NCBI GenBank assembly: GCA_016841905.1
Contig: JAENYF010000001.1
Location: 62,001-126,000 of the forward strand
Source of the DNA: Desulfoscipio geothermicus
GTDB taxonomy: Bacteria; Bacillota; Desulfotomaculia; Desulfotomaculales; Desulfallaceae
Direction of reading: 5' to 3'
Length of the DNA stretch: 64,000 nt
Within the stretch, counting starts at the first letter, position 1; every line of letters begins with the position of its first letter. This document shows positions 1 through 11,187 of the stretch, piece after piece. Position numbers and translations under genes: made by a program. Under the pieces are notes generated by a model. The model saw only the letters and a program-made list of their open reading frames with translations, did no database searches and was not told where the DNA came from.

Positions 1-984
1 GCTGAGACCGGACATGGTTTGGTAACGGATGTTTGTATAAAAAGGAAAATAAGAAATTATGTAAGTCTGAAACATGAGTTTAAATGCCCCTATGATATCT
101 ACGTAAAAGAGAAAGCAGTCTTGGGGCGAGCTCATTTTGATGCTTTTAATAAACTTGGGATTAAATTGGGAGAAGAAACAAAAGTTATAATGCCTGAAAA
201 TATTCTTCCCGATATACAAGATAGCGAATTACCCGAAGGAGTCTCTCTAGAAGAAAATGAACAAGAAGCATTCCTAGTAATAGCAGCAGATGCTGATGTT
301 AAGGTAATAAAGGCAGAACTTAAAGACATTAATTTATCAAGTAATGTAAAAAAATTCATACAAGATAACCTTAAAAATATTAAAGCTAGGAGGCCAAAAT
401 CTGAAGAGGTTGATAAAGGTAGAGAATGGATGTGTAAACATTTTTATGATATTAGAACATTTGGTGCTGTAATGTCCTTAAAATCTGCCCCAAATTGTGG
501 TCAGGTGCGTGGCCCGGTGCAATTTACCTTTGCCCGTTCAGTGGACCCTATTGTTGCACTAGAACACAGCATTACACGCATGGCTGTGGCGACAGAAGCT
601 GAGGCTGAAAAACAGGGTGGAGATAACCGTACGATGGGACGCAAATTTACGGTTCCATATGGGCTTTATCGCGCGCATGGTTTTGTTTCAGCGCCACTGG
701 CTAATCAAACCGGTTTTTCTAATGAGGATCTAGAACTACTCTGGGATACACTTGTGAACATGTTTGAACATGACCGTTCTGCCGCACGTGGGCTCATGGG
801 AACAAGAAAACTGATAATTTTCGAGCATTCGTCAAAGATGGGGGACGTATCGGTGCAAAAACTTTTTGATGCGGTTAAAGTGACCAGGATCGATGAAAAC
901 AAACCGGCCAGGGATTTCAGTGACTACATTATTTCTATCGACGAAGATGCTATCCCCTCAAGCGTAAAGCTTATTAAAAAATAA
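1..984 (+). CDS. cas7: Type I-C Cascade backbone protein Cas7 (Csd2), 5' end cut by window edge
   Basis: The reading frame is open from base 1 and enters as A-E-T-G-H-G-L before VTDVCIKRKIRNYV, a block typical of the N-terminal part of I-C Cas7/Csd2, so the true start lies left of the window and the TTG at 19 is not the start. Cas7 subunits polymerise along the crRNA to form the Cascade backbone. Other family-like stretches are FGAVMSLK with GPVQFTF in the middle and the YGLYRAHGFVSA segment. cas4 follows one base after the stop, so the genes are co-transcribed. cas3, cas5 and cas8c are expected further left but are not visible here. Confidence 0.93.
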   Translation, partial: AETGHGLVTDVCIKRKIRNYVSLKHEFKCPYDIYVKEKAVLGRAHFDAFNKLGIKLGEETKVIMPENILPDIQDSELPEGVSLEENEQEAFLVIAADADVKVIKAELKDINLSSNVKKFIQDNLKNIKARRPKSEEVDKGREWMCKHFYDIRTFGAVMSLKSAPNCGQVRGPVQFTFARSVDPIVALEHSITRMAVATEAEAEKQGGDNRTMGRKFTVPYGLYRAHGFVSAPLANQTGFSNEDLELLWDTLVNMFEHDRSAARGLMGTRKLIIFEHSSKMGDVSVQKLFDAVKVTRIDENKPARDFSDYIISIDEDAIPSSVKLIKK

Positions 985-985
985 T

Positions 986-1681
986 ATGGAGAGCATTTGC
1001 AATGAGGAAGACTACCTGTTGCTTTCCGGAATCCAGCATATGGCCTTCTGTGAACGCCAGTGGGCATTTATCCATATTGAGCAGGCCTGGGCGGAAAACG
1101 TTCGTACATTGGAGGGGAAATTCCTGCATGAACGCGCTGATGATATTTATGATGATGAAACACGCAAAGATATAAGAGTGGTCCGGGCGATGCCGGTTGT
1201 AAGCCACAGGCTCGGACTGCGCGGCGTCGCCGACGTGGTCGAATTTTACAGGATGAGTAAAGCAGCAGAAGAAGTAACCGTACGTCTAAAAAACCGAACA
1301 GGCTGGTGGCGTCCCTACCCCGTAGAATATAAACGTGGCCGTCCCAAGCGTGACGACCGGGATGCAGTGCAGCTTTGCGCACAGGCGCTAGCCCTGGAAG
1401 AAATGTTGAATGTTACAATTGATGCGGGATATCTTTATTACCATCAGATAAGGCATCGTGAACATATCGATCTCGATAAAACGCTGCGTGATCGTGTAGA
1501 GGAACTGACAAAGAATATGCATGAATTAATGGCGGAGGGAAAGACACCGAAAGCAATAAGGGGAAAGCACTGTTCCTTGTGTTCTTTGAAAGAAATTTGC
1601 CAGCCTGACCTAACAGCTCGACATCGCTCGGTTAAAGAGTATTTGATACGCATGGCTGATTTAGAGGTGAAAGATTATTGA
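986..1681 (+). CDS. cas4: CRISPR-associated exonuclease Cas4 (type I-C)
   Basis: 231 residues. Cas4 is a RecB-like nuclease with a 4Fe-4S cluster that trims prespacers and selects PAM-proximal ends with Cas1-Cas2. An N-terminal Cys (HMAFCERQW, about residue 22) and a C-terminal cluster CSLCSLKEIC (about 196-205) supply the four cluster ligands. The central RecB-type motif is visible as YPVEYKRGRPKRDD (about 111-124), with the catalytic E-x-K. ATG lies one base after the cas7 stop. The stop overlaps the cas1 start by four bases, indicating translational coupling. Confidence 0.95.
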   Translation: MESICNEEDYLLLSGIQHMAFCERQWAFIHIEQAWAENVRTLEGKFLHERADDIYDDETRKDIRVVRAMPVVSHRLGLRGVADVVEFYRMSKAAEEVTVRLKNRTGWWRPYPVEYKRGRPKRDDRDAVQLCAQALALEEMLNVTIDAGYLYYHQIRHREHIDLDKTLRDRVEELTKNMHELMAEGKTPKAIRGKHCSLCSLKEICQPDLTARHRSVKEYLIRMADLEVKDY

Positions 1682-2709
1682 GGAGACTACTTAATACTCT
1701 TTATGTAACAATGCCTGAAGCATATTTGGCCCGTGATGGAGAAAACGTGCTGATCAAAGCTGAGAATGAGATTAAATTACGTGTCCCGGTTCATAATTTA
1801 GAAGGGATTGTATGTTATGGTTTTGCCGGAGCAAGCCCCGGTTTGATGCATTTGTGCTGCGAAAGAGGCATTGCGCTTTCCTTCCTAACGGAACACGGGA
1901 AATTTATGGGGCGTGTTACCGGTAGAGTGTCCGGCAATATTCTTCTGAGAAGAAACCAGTATCGCTGGACTGAAAACGCTACCGTATCTTTGAGGCTTGC
2001 CAAGAGGTTTATTTTAGCTAAAATCATTAATGGCAGAGCTGTTTTGCATCGTGCGGTACGGGATCACCCGCAAGCAGTCGACACTGAACTAATAGCCGGC
2101 GTTATGCAAAGTTTAGCAAGCCTAGCCAAGCATTTGGATAGAGCGAAGGATTTAAATACCTTGAGAGGGCTGGAGGGACAAGCTGCTTACCTTTACTTTA
2201 GTGCTTTTAATCAGCTTATACTCAGCCAAAAAGAACATTTCAGCATGACGGAAAGGAATAGGCGCCCTCCATTAGACCGGCTCAATGCATTATTGTCTTT
2301 TCTATATACTTTGCTAACCCATGAGATCGTGGCTGCTCTTGAAAGTATTGGCCTTGACCCTCAGGCCGGTTTTCTGCATAGGGACAGGCCGGGCAGGCCA
2401 AGCCTTGCGCTGGATGTAATGGAAGAGTTAAGGCCTCATTTTGCGGATCGGCTTGCGGTGACGCTTGTAAATCGCAACCAGATAAGTTCTCGCGGATTTG
2501 TCATTAAAGAGAATGGCGCGGTAATAATGGATGAAAAGACAAGAAAAGAAGTGCTTCTCGCCTGGCAGAAACGAAAGCAGGATGAGATTATCCATCCATA
2601 TTTGGAAGAAAAAGTACCACTGGGGCTTGTTCCATACATTCAAGCCATGCTTTTAGCCAGACATATCAGAGGGGATTTAGAAGATTACCCACCGTTTTTC
2701 TGGAAATGA
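1678..2709 (+). CDS. cas1: CRISPR integrase Cas1 (type I-C)
   Basis: 343 residues, the usual I-C length. Cas1 is the metal-dependent integrase that, with Cas2, inserts spacers at the leader end. The N-terminal beta domain begins LLNTLYVTMPEAYLARDGE. The catalytic acid/His residues are expected at Glu in RGLEGQAA (about 165), His in GFLHRDRPGRPS and the acidic pair in LALDVMEELRP. The start is TTG at 1678, overlapping the end of cas4; no better start lies downstream before conserved sequence. cas2 starts nine bases after the stop. Confidence 0.95.
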   Translation: MRRLLNTLYVTMPEAYLARDGENVLIKAENEIKLRVPVHNLEGIVCYGFAGASPGLMHLCCERGIALSFLTEHGKFMGRVTGRVSGNILLRRNQYRWTENATVSLRLAKRFILAKIINGRAVLHRAVRDHPQAVDTELIAGVMQSLASLAKHLDRAKDLNTLRGLEGQAAYLYFSAFNQLILSQKEHFSMTERNRRPPLDRLNALLSFLYTLLTHEIVAALESIGLDPQAGFLHRDRPGRPSLALDVMEELRPHFADRLAVTLVNRNQISSRGFVIKENGAVIMDEKTRKEVLLAWQKRKQDEIIHPYLEEKVPLGLVPYIQAMLLARHIRGDLEDYPPFFWK

Positions 2710-2718
2710 GGTATTTAT

Positions 2719-3021
2719 ATGATGGTACTCATAACTTATGATGTTAGTGTAACGACTGATTTTGGAAAGAAACGTTTGCGCCAGGTTGCCAAACAATGTC
2801 AGAACTTTGGCCAGAGAGTGCAAAATTCTGTTTTTGAATGCTTAGTTGATCCAACACAATTTACTGAGCTTAAGCATCGCTTGGAAGGTATTGTAGACCC
2901 GGAAACAGATAGTTTGCGTTATTATTTTCTAGGGGCAAACTGGAAAAGACGAGTAGAACATTATGGGGTTAAAGAAACCTATGATCCGGAAGGCATACTT
3001 ATTGTTGATGCGAACCTATAG
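2719..3021 (+). CDS. cas2: CRISPR integrase subunit Cas2 (type I-C)
   Basis: 100 residues, full length. Cas2 forms the central dimer of the Cas1-Cas2 integration complex. The ferredoxin-like fold begins with the first strand MVLITYDVS carrying the conserved Asp, followed by GKKRLRQVAKQC and the block QNSVFECLVD. The ATG pair at 2719 follows an AGGT-like ribosome site in the short gap after cas1. This is the last cas gene; the leader and array start 153 bases downstream on the same side. Confidence 0.95.
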   Translation: MMVLITYDVSVTTDFGKKRLRQVAKQCQNFGQRVQNSVFECLVDPTQFTELKHRLEGIVDPETDSLRYYFLGANWKRRVEHYGVKETYDPEGILIVDANL

Positions 3022-3471
<450 letters not shown>

Positions 3472-3628
3472 TAATGGATTTAATACTGATGCACCAATTG
3501 AGTAGTCGCACCCCGCGCGGGTGCGTGGATTGAAACACATCTTGGACTAGATGAAACAATTAAGCAGGCGTCGCACCCCGCGCGGGTGCGTGGATTGAAA
3601 CGCTTAAGAAATAGCATTGAAACCATAA

Positions 3629-3742
<114 letters not shown>

Positions 3743-4209
3743 TAATTATATCATAAATATTATAGTGTCGCACCCCGCGCGGGTGCGTGGATTGAAACAT
3801 CTGCCCAACTGCTGTCAGTATCAATATCATGTCGCACCCCGCGCGGGTGCGTGGATTGAAACAAGCACCTGCCGAGAGTTGACACCAACCACTCCATGTC
3901 GCACCCCGCGCGGGTGCGTGGATTGAAACTTTTTGGCAGCTTTCAAAATAACACTGGCCGAGGTCGCACCCCGCGCGGGTGCGTGGATTGAAACGCTAAT
4001 GGCCTCCACCATGCAGTAAAGTATTTAGTCGCACCCCGCGCGGGTGCGTGGATTGAAACCGCCTGGTCCCTGGTGCATGCAGTATCATGTAGGTCGCACC
4101 CCGCGCGGGTGCGTGGATTGAAACCTCGGTGCCACAATGTTATAGGTAACAGATAAAGCGTCGCACCCCGCGCGGGTGCGTGGATTGAAACGGCGCAGGG
4201 GTGGAGTGA

Positions 4210-4338
<129 letters not shown>

Positions 4339-4687
4339 TGAAGCCATAGAATATGCGTCGCACCCCGCGCGGGTGCGTGGATTGAAACTTCATAACGGTA
4401 ACGGTGGAGCGGTTGAATTATCGTCGCACCCCGCGCGGGTGCGTGGATTGAAACCATATAGTCGTTCGGTCACAAACAGAGCACAAAACGTCGCACCCCG
4501 CGCGGGTGCGTGGATTGAAACTGAATCGATAACTAATTCATATTCAAACATATCGTGTCGCACCCCGCGCGGGTGCGTGGATTGAAACAAGCAGGTGACA
4601 AGCATAGCTGTGACGCAGACGGTCGCACCCCGCGCGGGTGCGTGGATTGAAACTGGTGACCAAGCAGGGTTTGGATAAGCTCCATAG

Positions 4688-5009
<322 letters not shown>

Positions 5010-6257
5010 TAAAAGTCGCACCCCGCGCGGGTGCGTGGATTGAAACTATCCATCTTACACAGGTGGGTAGTATGGAGGGGTCGCACCCCGCGCGGGTGCG
5101 TGGATTGAAACGCTGAGACTGAGGGTGGCTCTGAACCGCACAACGGGTCGCACCCCGCGCGGGTGCGTGGATTGAAACTCGGTCTGTCGTTGTGTCCGTC
5201 CTTGTTACCCTGTCGCACCCCGCGCGGGTGCGTGGATTGAAACACTTAAAGAATCGTGCATGATTAGCCTTAACACAGGTCGCACCCCGCGCGGGTGCGT
5301 GGATTGAAACCGCTTAAAAATCACCCACCAGTTAGCAAGTAGCTGTCGCACCCCGCGCGGGTGCGTGGATTGAAACTAAATAGAGGGCGAACACGAATGT
5401 GTTTTCCCCGTCGCACCCCGCGCGGGTGCGTGGATTGAAACTCACTGGTAAGGGAAAGGAGACATTTAAAAAGCGTCGCACCCCGCGCGGGTGCGTGGAT
5501 TGAAACCTGTTGAAGCAAAGGCATCTTCAACGCAGGGTTTTGGTCGCACCCCGCGCGGGTGCGTGGATTGAAACGATGTTTGCGACAATCCAAACACCGT
5601 TTAGCCTTGTCGCACCCCGCGCGGGTGCGTGGATTGAAACCAACGAAGGATGTCCCATAGCGGCCACCAGCCCGTCGCACCCCGCGCGGGTGCGTGGATT
5701 GAAACAACCGGATACGCATGACCATTATACAACCCCGGCTGTCGCACCCCGCGCGGGTGCGTGGATTGAAACTCAGGTAGCGGCATATCCAGGTACTCTT
5801 TTATAAGGTCGCACCCCGCGCGGGTGCGTGGATTGAAACAATAGCATCTGGTATTGTGTAGGTCCGGCAGAGTCGCACCCCGCGCGGGTGCGTGGATTGA
5901 AACTCAATTATGACTTACGGATAACAACCATCAATAAGTCGCACCCCGCGCGGGTGCGTGGATTGAAACATTATCAAGGCCGTTGCATAGCTCGATCCAG
6001 TGGTCGCACCCCGCGCGGGTGCGTGGATTGAAACTCTTTGGATAATTCAACTGCTCCACCGTTATGAAGGTCGCACCCCGCGCGGGTGCGTGGATTGAAA
6101 CACCGCCGGGATTACCCAGTACCAGACATAGTTCGTCGCACCCCGCGCGGGTGCGTGGATTGAAACTTTTCCTCGGCAGTCAACCAATCTTGGATTCGGG
6201 TCGCACCCCGCGCGGGTGCGTGGATTGAAACTTGTTGGTAGGGGTTACAACCAATAA

Positions 6258-6374
<117 letters not shown>

Positions 6375-6491
6375 TAAAGAGCGAGAGTGTTATTTGTCGC
6401 ACCCCGCGCGGGTGCGTGGATTGAAACTTCAATGATAGAAAATCGTAACGGAACATATAGTCGCACCCCGCGCGGGTGCGTGGATTGAAAC

Positions 6492-6589
6492 ATTTCCTGA
6501 GTAATTAATTGAACAATACCGGCCGTCGCACCCCGCGCGGGTGCGTGGATTGAAACATTTCCTGAGTAATTAATTGAACAATACCGGCC
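6492..6589. repeat. Tandem duplicated spacer-repeat unit in the array
   Basis: The 33-base spacer at 6492-6524 (begins ATTTCCTGAGTAATTAATTG) is repeated exactly at 6557-6589 with one repeat copy between. This is the result expected from unequal recombination or slippage between repeats near the leader-distal end, not from two independent acquisitions. Confidence 0.95.
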
Positions 6590-6853
6590 GTCGCACCCCG
6601 CGCGGGTGCGTGGATTGAAACCAAATGCACAGCCAGATATTAAGGAGTTGCTCGTCGCACCCCGCGCGGGTGCGTGGATTGAAACAATTACGTTGCTGCC
6701 TGGCACTTTAACTATTATGGTCGCACCCCGCGCGGGTGCGTGGATTGAAACTATAATTTCAGGAATGGGTATTCCTAATAATAGGTCGCACCCCGCGCGG
6801 GTGCGTGGATTGAAACCGGTGGGTTGTGGTTTGGCTGGGCAGCTGTGGCTATA

Positions 6854-6885
6854 GTCGTACCCCGCGCAGCGTACATGATTGAACT
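6854..6885 (+). repeat. Degenerate leader-distal terminal repeat
   Basis: Same length as the repeat and same start (GTCGTACCCCGCGC) and a similar end (ATTGAACT), but the middle no longer fits the dyad: the GGGTGCGTGG part is replaced by AGCGTACATG. Decay of the last repeat is usual and confirms array polarity. Confidence 0.9.
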
Positions 6886-7054
6886 ATCTCATCCCGCTCA
6901 GCGCCATGGTATTTTATGGTCGCCAAAATTTGAATAAAAGTGCTCCACATCTAAAATAATTGTGTTATGATTTATTAAGAGGCTAGTCCAATTGATTAGT
7001 TATCTATTAACATTCAAACATTCATTTAAATATACTAATAAGGATGGGGAAGGC

Positions 7055-7453
7055 ATGAGCGACTTGGTTGAGGAACCCAAAAAAAATATTTGTGAAGTAT
7101 TTTGCTTTGATGAGGAAAAGGTCAACCGGATAAAGCAGGAAGTGGTTGCCACCGAAGGACTGGGGCAAATATTTAAAGCCCTGGGTGATGATAACAGGCT
7201 AAAGATCATCTATGCCCTCTCCCGGGAGGAGCTGTGCGTGTGTGATGTGTCTCAGATTATTGAGGGTACTGTGGCAACGGCCTCGCACCACCTGCGGCTG
7301 CTCAAAAATATGGGCCTGGCCAAGAGCAGGAAACAAGGCAAGATGGTTTTTTATTCTTTGCGTGATGATTGTGTCCAAAGCATCATTGAAACCGCCCTGT
7401 GGCATTATCAAGGTGAGCATGAGCTACCAAATGAAGCCGTGAATAGCGGTTAA
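7055..7453 (+). CDS. cadC: CadC-type ArsR/SmtB metal-sensing repressor
   Basis: 132 residues from ATG 7055, preceded by GGGGAAGG; the upstream in-frame extension to 6992 lacks a ribosome site and is not family-like. ArsR/SmtB repressors release DNA when they bind Cd, Pb or Zn. Two metal-site elements of CadC are visible: an N-terminal Cys pair in ICEVFCFDEEKV and the helix motif ELCVCDVS. The winged helix-turn-helix follows (ATASHHLRLLKNMGLAKSRK) and a wing GKMVFYSL. It lies 41 bases upstream of cadA on the same strand, so it very likely controls that gene and itself. Confidence 0.92.
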   Translation: MSDLVEEPKKNICEVFCFDEEKVNRIKQEVVATEGLGQIFKALGDDNRLKIIYALSREELCVCDVSQIIEGTVATASHHLRLLKNMGLAKSRKQGKMVFYSLRDDCVQSIIETALWHYQGEHELPNEAVNSG

Positions 7454-7494
7454 GTAAGCCAAAATGATGTCCCTTAAGAAAGGGGTGAAAGACA

Positions 7495-9612
7495 ATGTCT
7501 GAGCAGCCGGTTGTTAAAACTTACCGTGTCGAGGGCTTCTCTTGAGCGAGCTGTGCCAAGAAGTTCGAAACGAACGTTAAACACCTGGAGGGTGTTTCCG
7601 ATGCAATCGTTAACTTTGGTGCGGCCAAACTGACGGTTTATGGCAATACCACCATTGAAGCCATTGAAAAAGCCGGCGCTTTTGAAAATTTAAAGGTGCG
7701 GAACGAGGATGAATTGCCAGCTGCCCGTAAACCCTTCTGGCAGCAGCGAGAGAACTATAAAGTTTATCTAGCTGCTATTATACTGGTTGGCAGCTGGCTT
7801 TTGACGCTGTACTACGGAGCCGAACATATGATTCCCACCGCTGGCTATGCCACTGCCATCTTGGTGGGGGGCTATGCGCTTTTCATTCAGGGTTTGAAGA
7901 ATTTAAGCAGCCTGACTTTTGATATGAGAACACTAATGACCGTGGCTATTTTAGGCGCCGCCATCATTGGTGAATGGGGCGAAGCCGCCACGGTGGTCAT
8001 CCTATTTGCCATCAGTGAAGCCCTGGAGCGTTATTCCATAGATAAAGCTCGGCAGTCTATCTCCTCTTTAATGGATATAGCTCCCCGGGAAGCGCTGATC
8101 CGCCTGGGCAGGATAGAAATGGTGGTGGATGTTAAGGAAATTCAGGTAGGCGATATTATGATCGTCAAGCCCGGGCAGAAAATAGCCATGGATGGCCTGG
8201 TCATCGGGGGCATCTCCGCGGTAAACCAGGCGGCCATTACCGGAGAATGCATGCCGGTCAGCAAAAATATTGGTGATGAGGTTTTTGCCGGCACGTTAAA
8301 TGTAGAGGGTCTACTGGAGGTAGAGGTAACCAAAAGGGTGGAAGATACTACCCTTTCGAAAATTATTCATTTAGTTGAAGAAGCACAGGCCGAAAGAGCG
8401 CCTGCCCAGGCCTTTGTGGATAAATTTGCTCAATACTATACACCGGCGGTAATCCTCCTGGCGTTCTTTATTGCCACCGTGCCCCCCTTGCTATGGGGCG
8501 GGGATTGGGGCAGCTGGATTTACCAGGGGCTGGCGGTTTTAGTGGTTGGCTGCCCCTGTGCCCTGGTGATTTCTACGCCGGTGGCCCTAGTTACTGCCGT
8601 GGGCAATGCCGCCAGGCATGGGGTGTTAATCAAAGGTGGTGTCTATTTAGAAGCAGCCGGAGCCCTGAAGGTTATCGCCTTTGATAAAACCGGGACCTTA
8701 ACCAAAGGTGAGCCGGAGGTAACCGATGTGGTGGCTTACGGCGGCAATAAAAATAAATTGCTCGCCATTGCTGCAGCCCTGGAAAAAGGGTCACAGCACC
8801 CCCTGGCCTCGGCACTGCTGAGAAATGCAGAGGAGCTGGGCTTGAAATTTAATGACCTGGCTGTGGAGGATTTCCAAGCCATTACGGGCAAAGGGGTCAA
8901 GGGCAAAGTTGATAATCAACTGTACTATATCGGCAACCCCAAGCTTTGGGCGGATTTGCAGCCAGCCTTAGCCGGGAACATCAAAGAGCAAATTTACCGG
9001 TTGCAGGCAGCAGGCAAAACCGTCATGGTTATGGGCACGGAGCAAGAAATCCTGTTAGTAATTGCTGTGTCCGATAAAATAAGGGCCTCCTCTAGAAGAG
9101 TGATCCGCAAGCTGCATCAATTGGGCATCGAAAGAACAGTGCTGCTCACCGGCGATAACCGGCACACTGCCGAGGTGATCGGGAAGCAACTGGGGGTTTC
9201 AGTTATTAAGGCGGATTTGCTGCCGGAAGATAAGTTAAATTACATTAAACAGCTACGCGCCAAAGGGCAAAGCGTGGCTATGGTGGGTGACGGCATGAAC
9301 GATGCGCCGGCGCTGGCCGCTGCCACCGTGGGTGTGGCCATGGGGGGCGCTGGCACAGATACCGCTCTGGAAACGGCGGATATCGCCTTAATGTCCGATG
9401 ATTTAAGCAAATTACCCTATACCATTAAATTAAGCCGGAAGGCTTTAACCATCATTAAGCATAACATTACCTTCTCATTGATGATTAAAGCCCTGGCCCT
9501 GCTGCTGGTGGTTCCCGGCTGTTTAACTCTGTGGATCGCCATCTTTGCCGATATGGGGGCCTCGTTAATAGTCACCTTAAACAGTTTGCGGCTATTAAAG
9601 TTAAAGGAATAA
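7495..9612 (+). CDS. cadA: Cd/Zn/Pb-exporting P1B-type ATPase CadA with in-frame UGA (probable selenocysteine) in its HMA motif
   Basis: The frame runs from ATG 7495 (ribosome site AAAGGGGTG) to 9612, about 705 residues, broken only by TGA at 7543-7545. That codon falls at the first Cys of the HMA metal site: RVEGFS-[UGA]-ASCAKKFE, where the family has CxxC. The rest of the HMA domain continues normally ([21 protein letters not shown]). The core is intact: TGE loop ([11 protein letters not shown]), CPC metal site ([15 protein letters not shown]), DKTGTLTKG phosphorylation site, [11 protein letters not shown] hinge. A naive start at GTG 7696 would drop the whole HMA domain. It is probably a selenoprotein; a plain nonsense mutation leaving a truncated pump is the alternative. 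Operon with cadC. Confidence 0.85.
7543..7575 (+). promoter_or_regulatory. UGA codon with candidate bacterial SECIS hairpin in cadA
   Basis: TGA at 7543-7545 is followed after 17 bases by GTTCG-AAA-CGAAC (7563-7575), a five-pair stem with a 3-base loop, or a four-pair stem with loop GAAAC that starts with G. Bacterial SelB-binding hairpins lie just downstream of UGA with the loop roughly 15-35 bases away and a G at the loop start, so position and shape fit. The stem is short, and no folding program was run. Confidence 0.5.
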
Positions 9613-9729
9613 AACTAACCGCTCATAGTTTAAATTGATATAGTAATTGCGAATAAGCCTTTATAAATAATAGTAGTCGTTGTTCTGATAATAAACTTTG
9701 TACTTCTTATGAGAATTGGTGAAATACTT

Positions 9730-9840
9730 TTGAAAACAGAATATATTGATGAAATAAAAAAAGTGGTCACCGAACCAACCAAGGAATTGTTGCGCTTAAA
9801 AGAGGTAGAGCAAATCAAGTTTCCTGTGTTGGGGAGGTGA
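9730..9840 (+). pseudogene. Small open frame, possible gene remnant
   Basis: A 36-codon frame from TTG 9730 (LKTEYIDEIKKVV... ending KFPVLGR) lies in the gap between cadA and the convergent FtsW-like gene. It is helical and charged, has no clear ribosome site, and no family was recognised. It may be the tail of a lost gene. The rest of 9613-9876 shows nothing else. Confidence 0.2.
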
Positions 9841-9876
9841 CTTAGTGAAATTAGCAGGTCCGGGATTATCGCGGTG

Positions 9877-11187
9877 CTATGTATGATTGACTGTAGTTAT
9901 TAAGGCAACATCTTTGCGCCGGTAGATACTTAACACCAATCCCAATGTCGTCATCTGGATAATCAGATGGGAGCCACCGTAGCTGACCAAAGGCAGACTA
10001 AATGCGGCCAGGGGGGCCAACCCCATGGTCATTAGTATGTTCCAGTAAAATTGAACTAAAAGTAGGCCCACCAAGCCGCTGACCAGTAATCGTCCATAAC
10101 GGTCTTTGACCAGCCTGGAAACGCGAAAGATTCTAACTAATAAAGCAGTAGCCAAAACCACCACGGCCAGACCTGTTATCCAGCCTAAGCTGTATACAAT
10201 ATAGGTAAAAATAAAATCAGTATGCAATTGAGGTAAAATTCCCATAGGAAAGTTGAAACCTTGTCCCCAAAACCCGGCCGACCGGATAGCTTCAATTGAT
10301 TGAATAACTGCATATCCTGCACCCTGGGGATCCTGGTAGGGGTTAAAAAAAGCAAATAACCGTGCGATACGATGGGGATATGTTACCACGCTAAGAATAG
10401 CCAGGGTCAAAGGAAAAATGATTGTTATACCAATATCTTTTATTTTCGCTCCGGATGTACGCATGATAATCAAGAAAATCAGTGAATACAAAAAGGCCGT
10501 TGTTAGGGAGGAACTCATCAAAGCCAGTATAATCGGAAACAGCAGTAGCCCGGAAGTTTTAAACAAATAATTGGGTTGCTGCCAATTCCGGTCCGTAAAG
10601 ATACCGGCAATGGCTACGGTCAGAAAAAACGGGGCGATTTCAGCAAAGTCAATAGTAATGAAACCTAGATTCAGGTAAGGTTTACCATTAATTAACGACC
10701 CCTGCCAGAGGACACAAAGCCAGAGTACCAGCGTCCCCATATATAAAGGCCAGGACATGGATTTAAGTCTCTTATAATTGAAAAAGTACATACCCACCGT
10801 TATTAGCATCCCGGCCAGAGAATAAATAAGGCTTTTTGCAAACAGGGAAGATGACTCGGCAAAAATCAAGCTATTGACTTCCAAGGAATATAAGATAAAG
10901 AGTCCAAAGCCGAGAAAAAAGACAGCCAAAGCCAATATGCTCCACTCAATGCGCGGTTTGTGAATATGGTGTAAATCTTTCCCCAGTTCTCTGGCATTGC
11001 CCATTTGGCTAAGAGCTTTATTAATAGGATCTTCGCCGGGGATGCTATTATTCTCATATTCTTCTACCAGGTCACCGATATGGCTTATTAATTCCAATCT
11101 TATCTGAGCATGCATGTCCTGCCATTTAATTTGCGAACAAACAGTATCAAGATAGGTTTGGATTTTTTCATTTTGCTCCAAGTCCAT
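9877..11187 (-). CDS. HAAS-domain FtsW/RodA/SpoVE-like membrane protein
   Basis: 436 residues. The N-terminal about 85 residues (EKIQTYLDTVCSQIKW..., then GDLVEEYENN) form a soluble helical HAAS/DUF1700-like domain, a fold often paired with PadR regulators. About ten membrane segments follow, with SEDS-family signatures: FFNPYQDPQGAGYAVIQS, GFWGQGFN, HTDFIFTYIVYSLGW and LPLVSYGGSHLI. SEDS proteins polymerise glycan strands in growth, division or sporulation. Start at 11187 follows GGGAGGGG. It overlaps the PadR gene by 20 bases, so the two form one operon. The role as a SEDS polymerase is inferred; regulation by PadR-HAAS is unusual for this family. Confidence 0.85.
   Translation of the reverse strand: MDLEQNEKIQTYLDTVCSQIKWQDMHAQIRLELISHIGDLVEEYENNSIPGEDPINKALSQMGNARELGKDLHHIHKPRIEWSILALAVFFLGFGLFILYSLEVNSLIFAESSSLFAKSLIYSLAGMLITVGMYFFNYKRLKSMSWPLYMGTLVLWLCVLWQGSLINGKPYLNLGFITIDFAEIAPFFLTVAIAGIFTDRNWQQPNYLFKTSGLLLFPIILALMSSSLTTAFLYSLIFLIIMRTSGAKIKDIGITIIFPLTLAILSVVTYPHRIARLFAFFNPYQDPQGAGYAVIQSIEAIRSAGFWGQGFNFPMGILPQLHTDFIFTYIVYSLGWITGLAVVVLATALLVRIFRVSRLVKDRYGRLLVSGLVGLLLVQFYWNILMTMGLAPLAAFSLPLVSYGGSHLIIQMTTLGLVLSIYRRKDVALITTVNHT

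Noticed and set aside
7696-9612. CadA starting at GTG 7696 without HMA domain
   Set aside because: The HMA domain is encoded in the same frame from ATG 7495 with a good ribosome site; only the UGA hides it.
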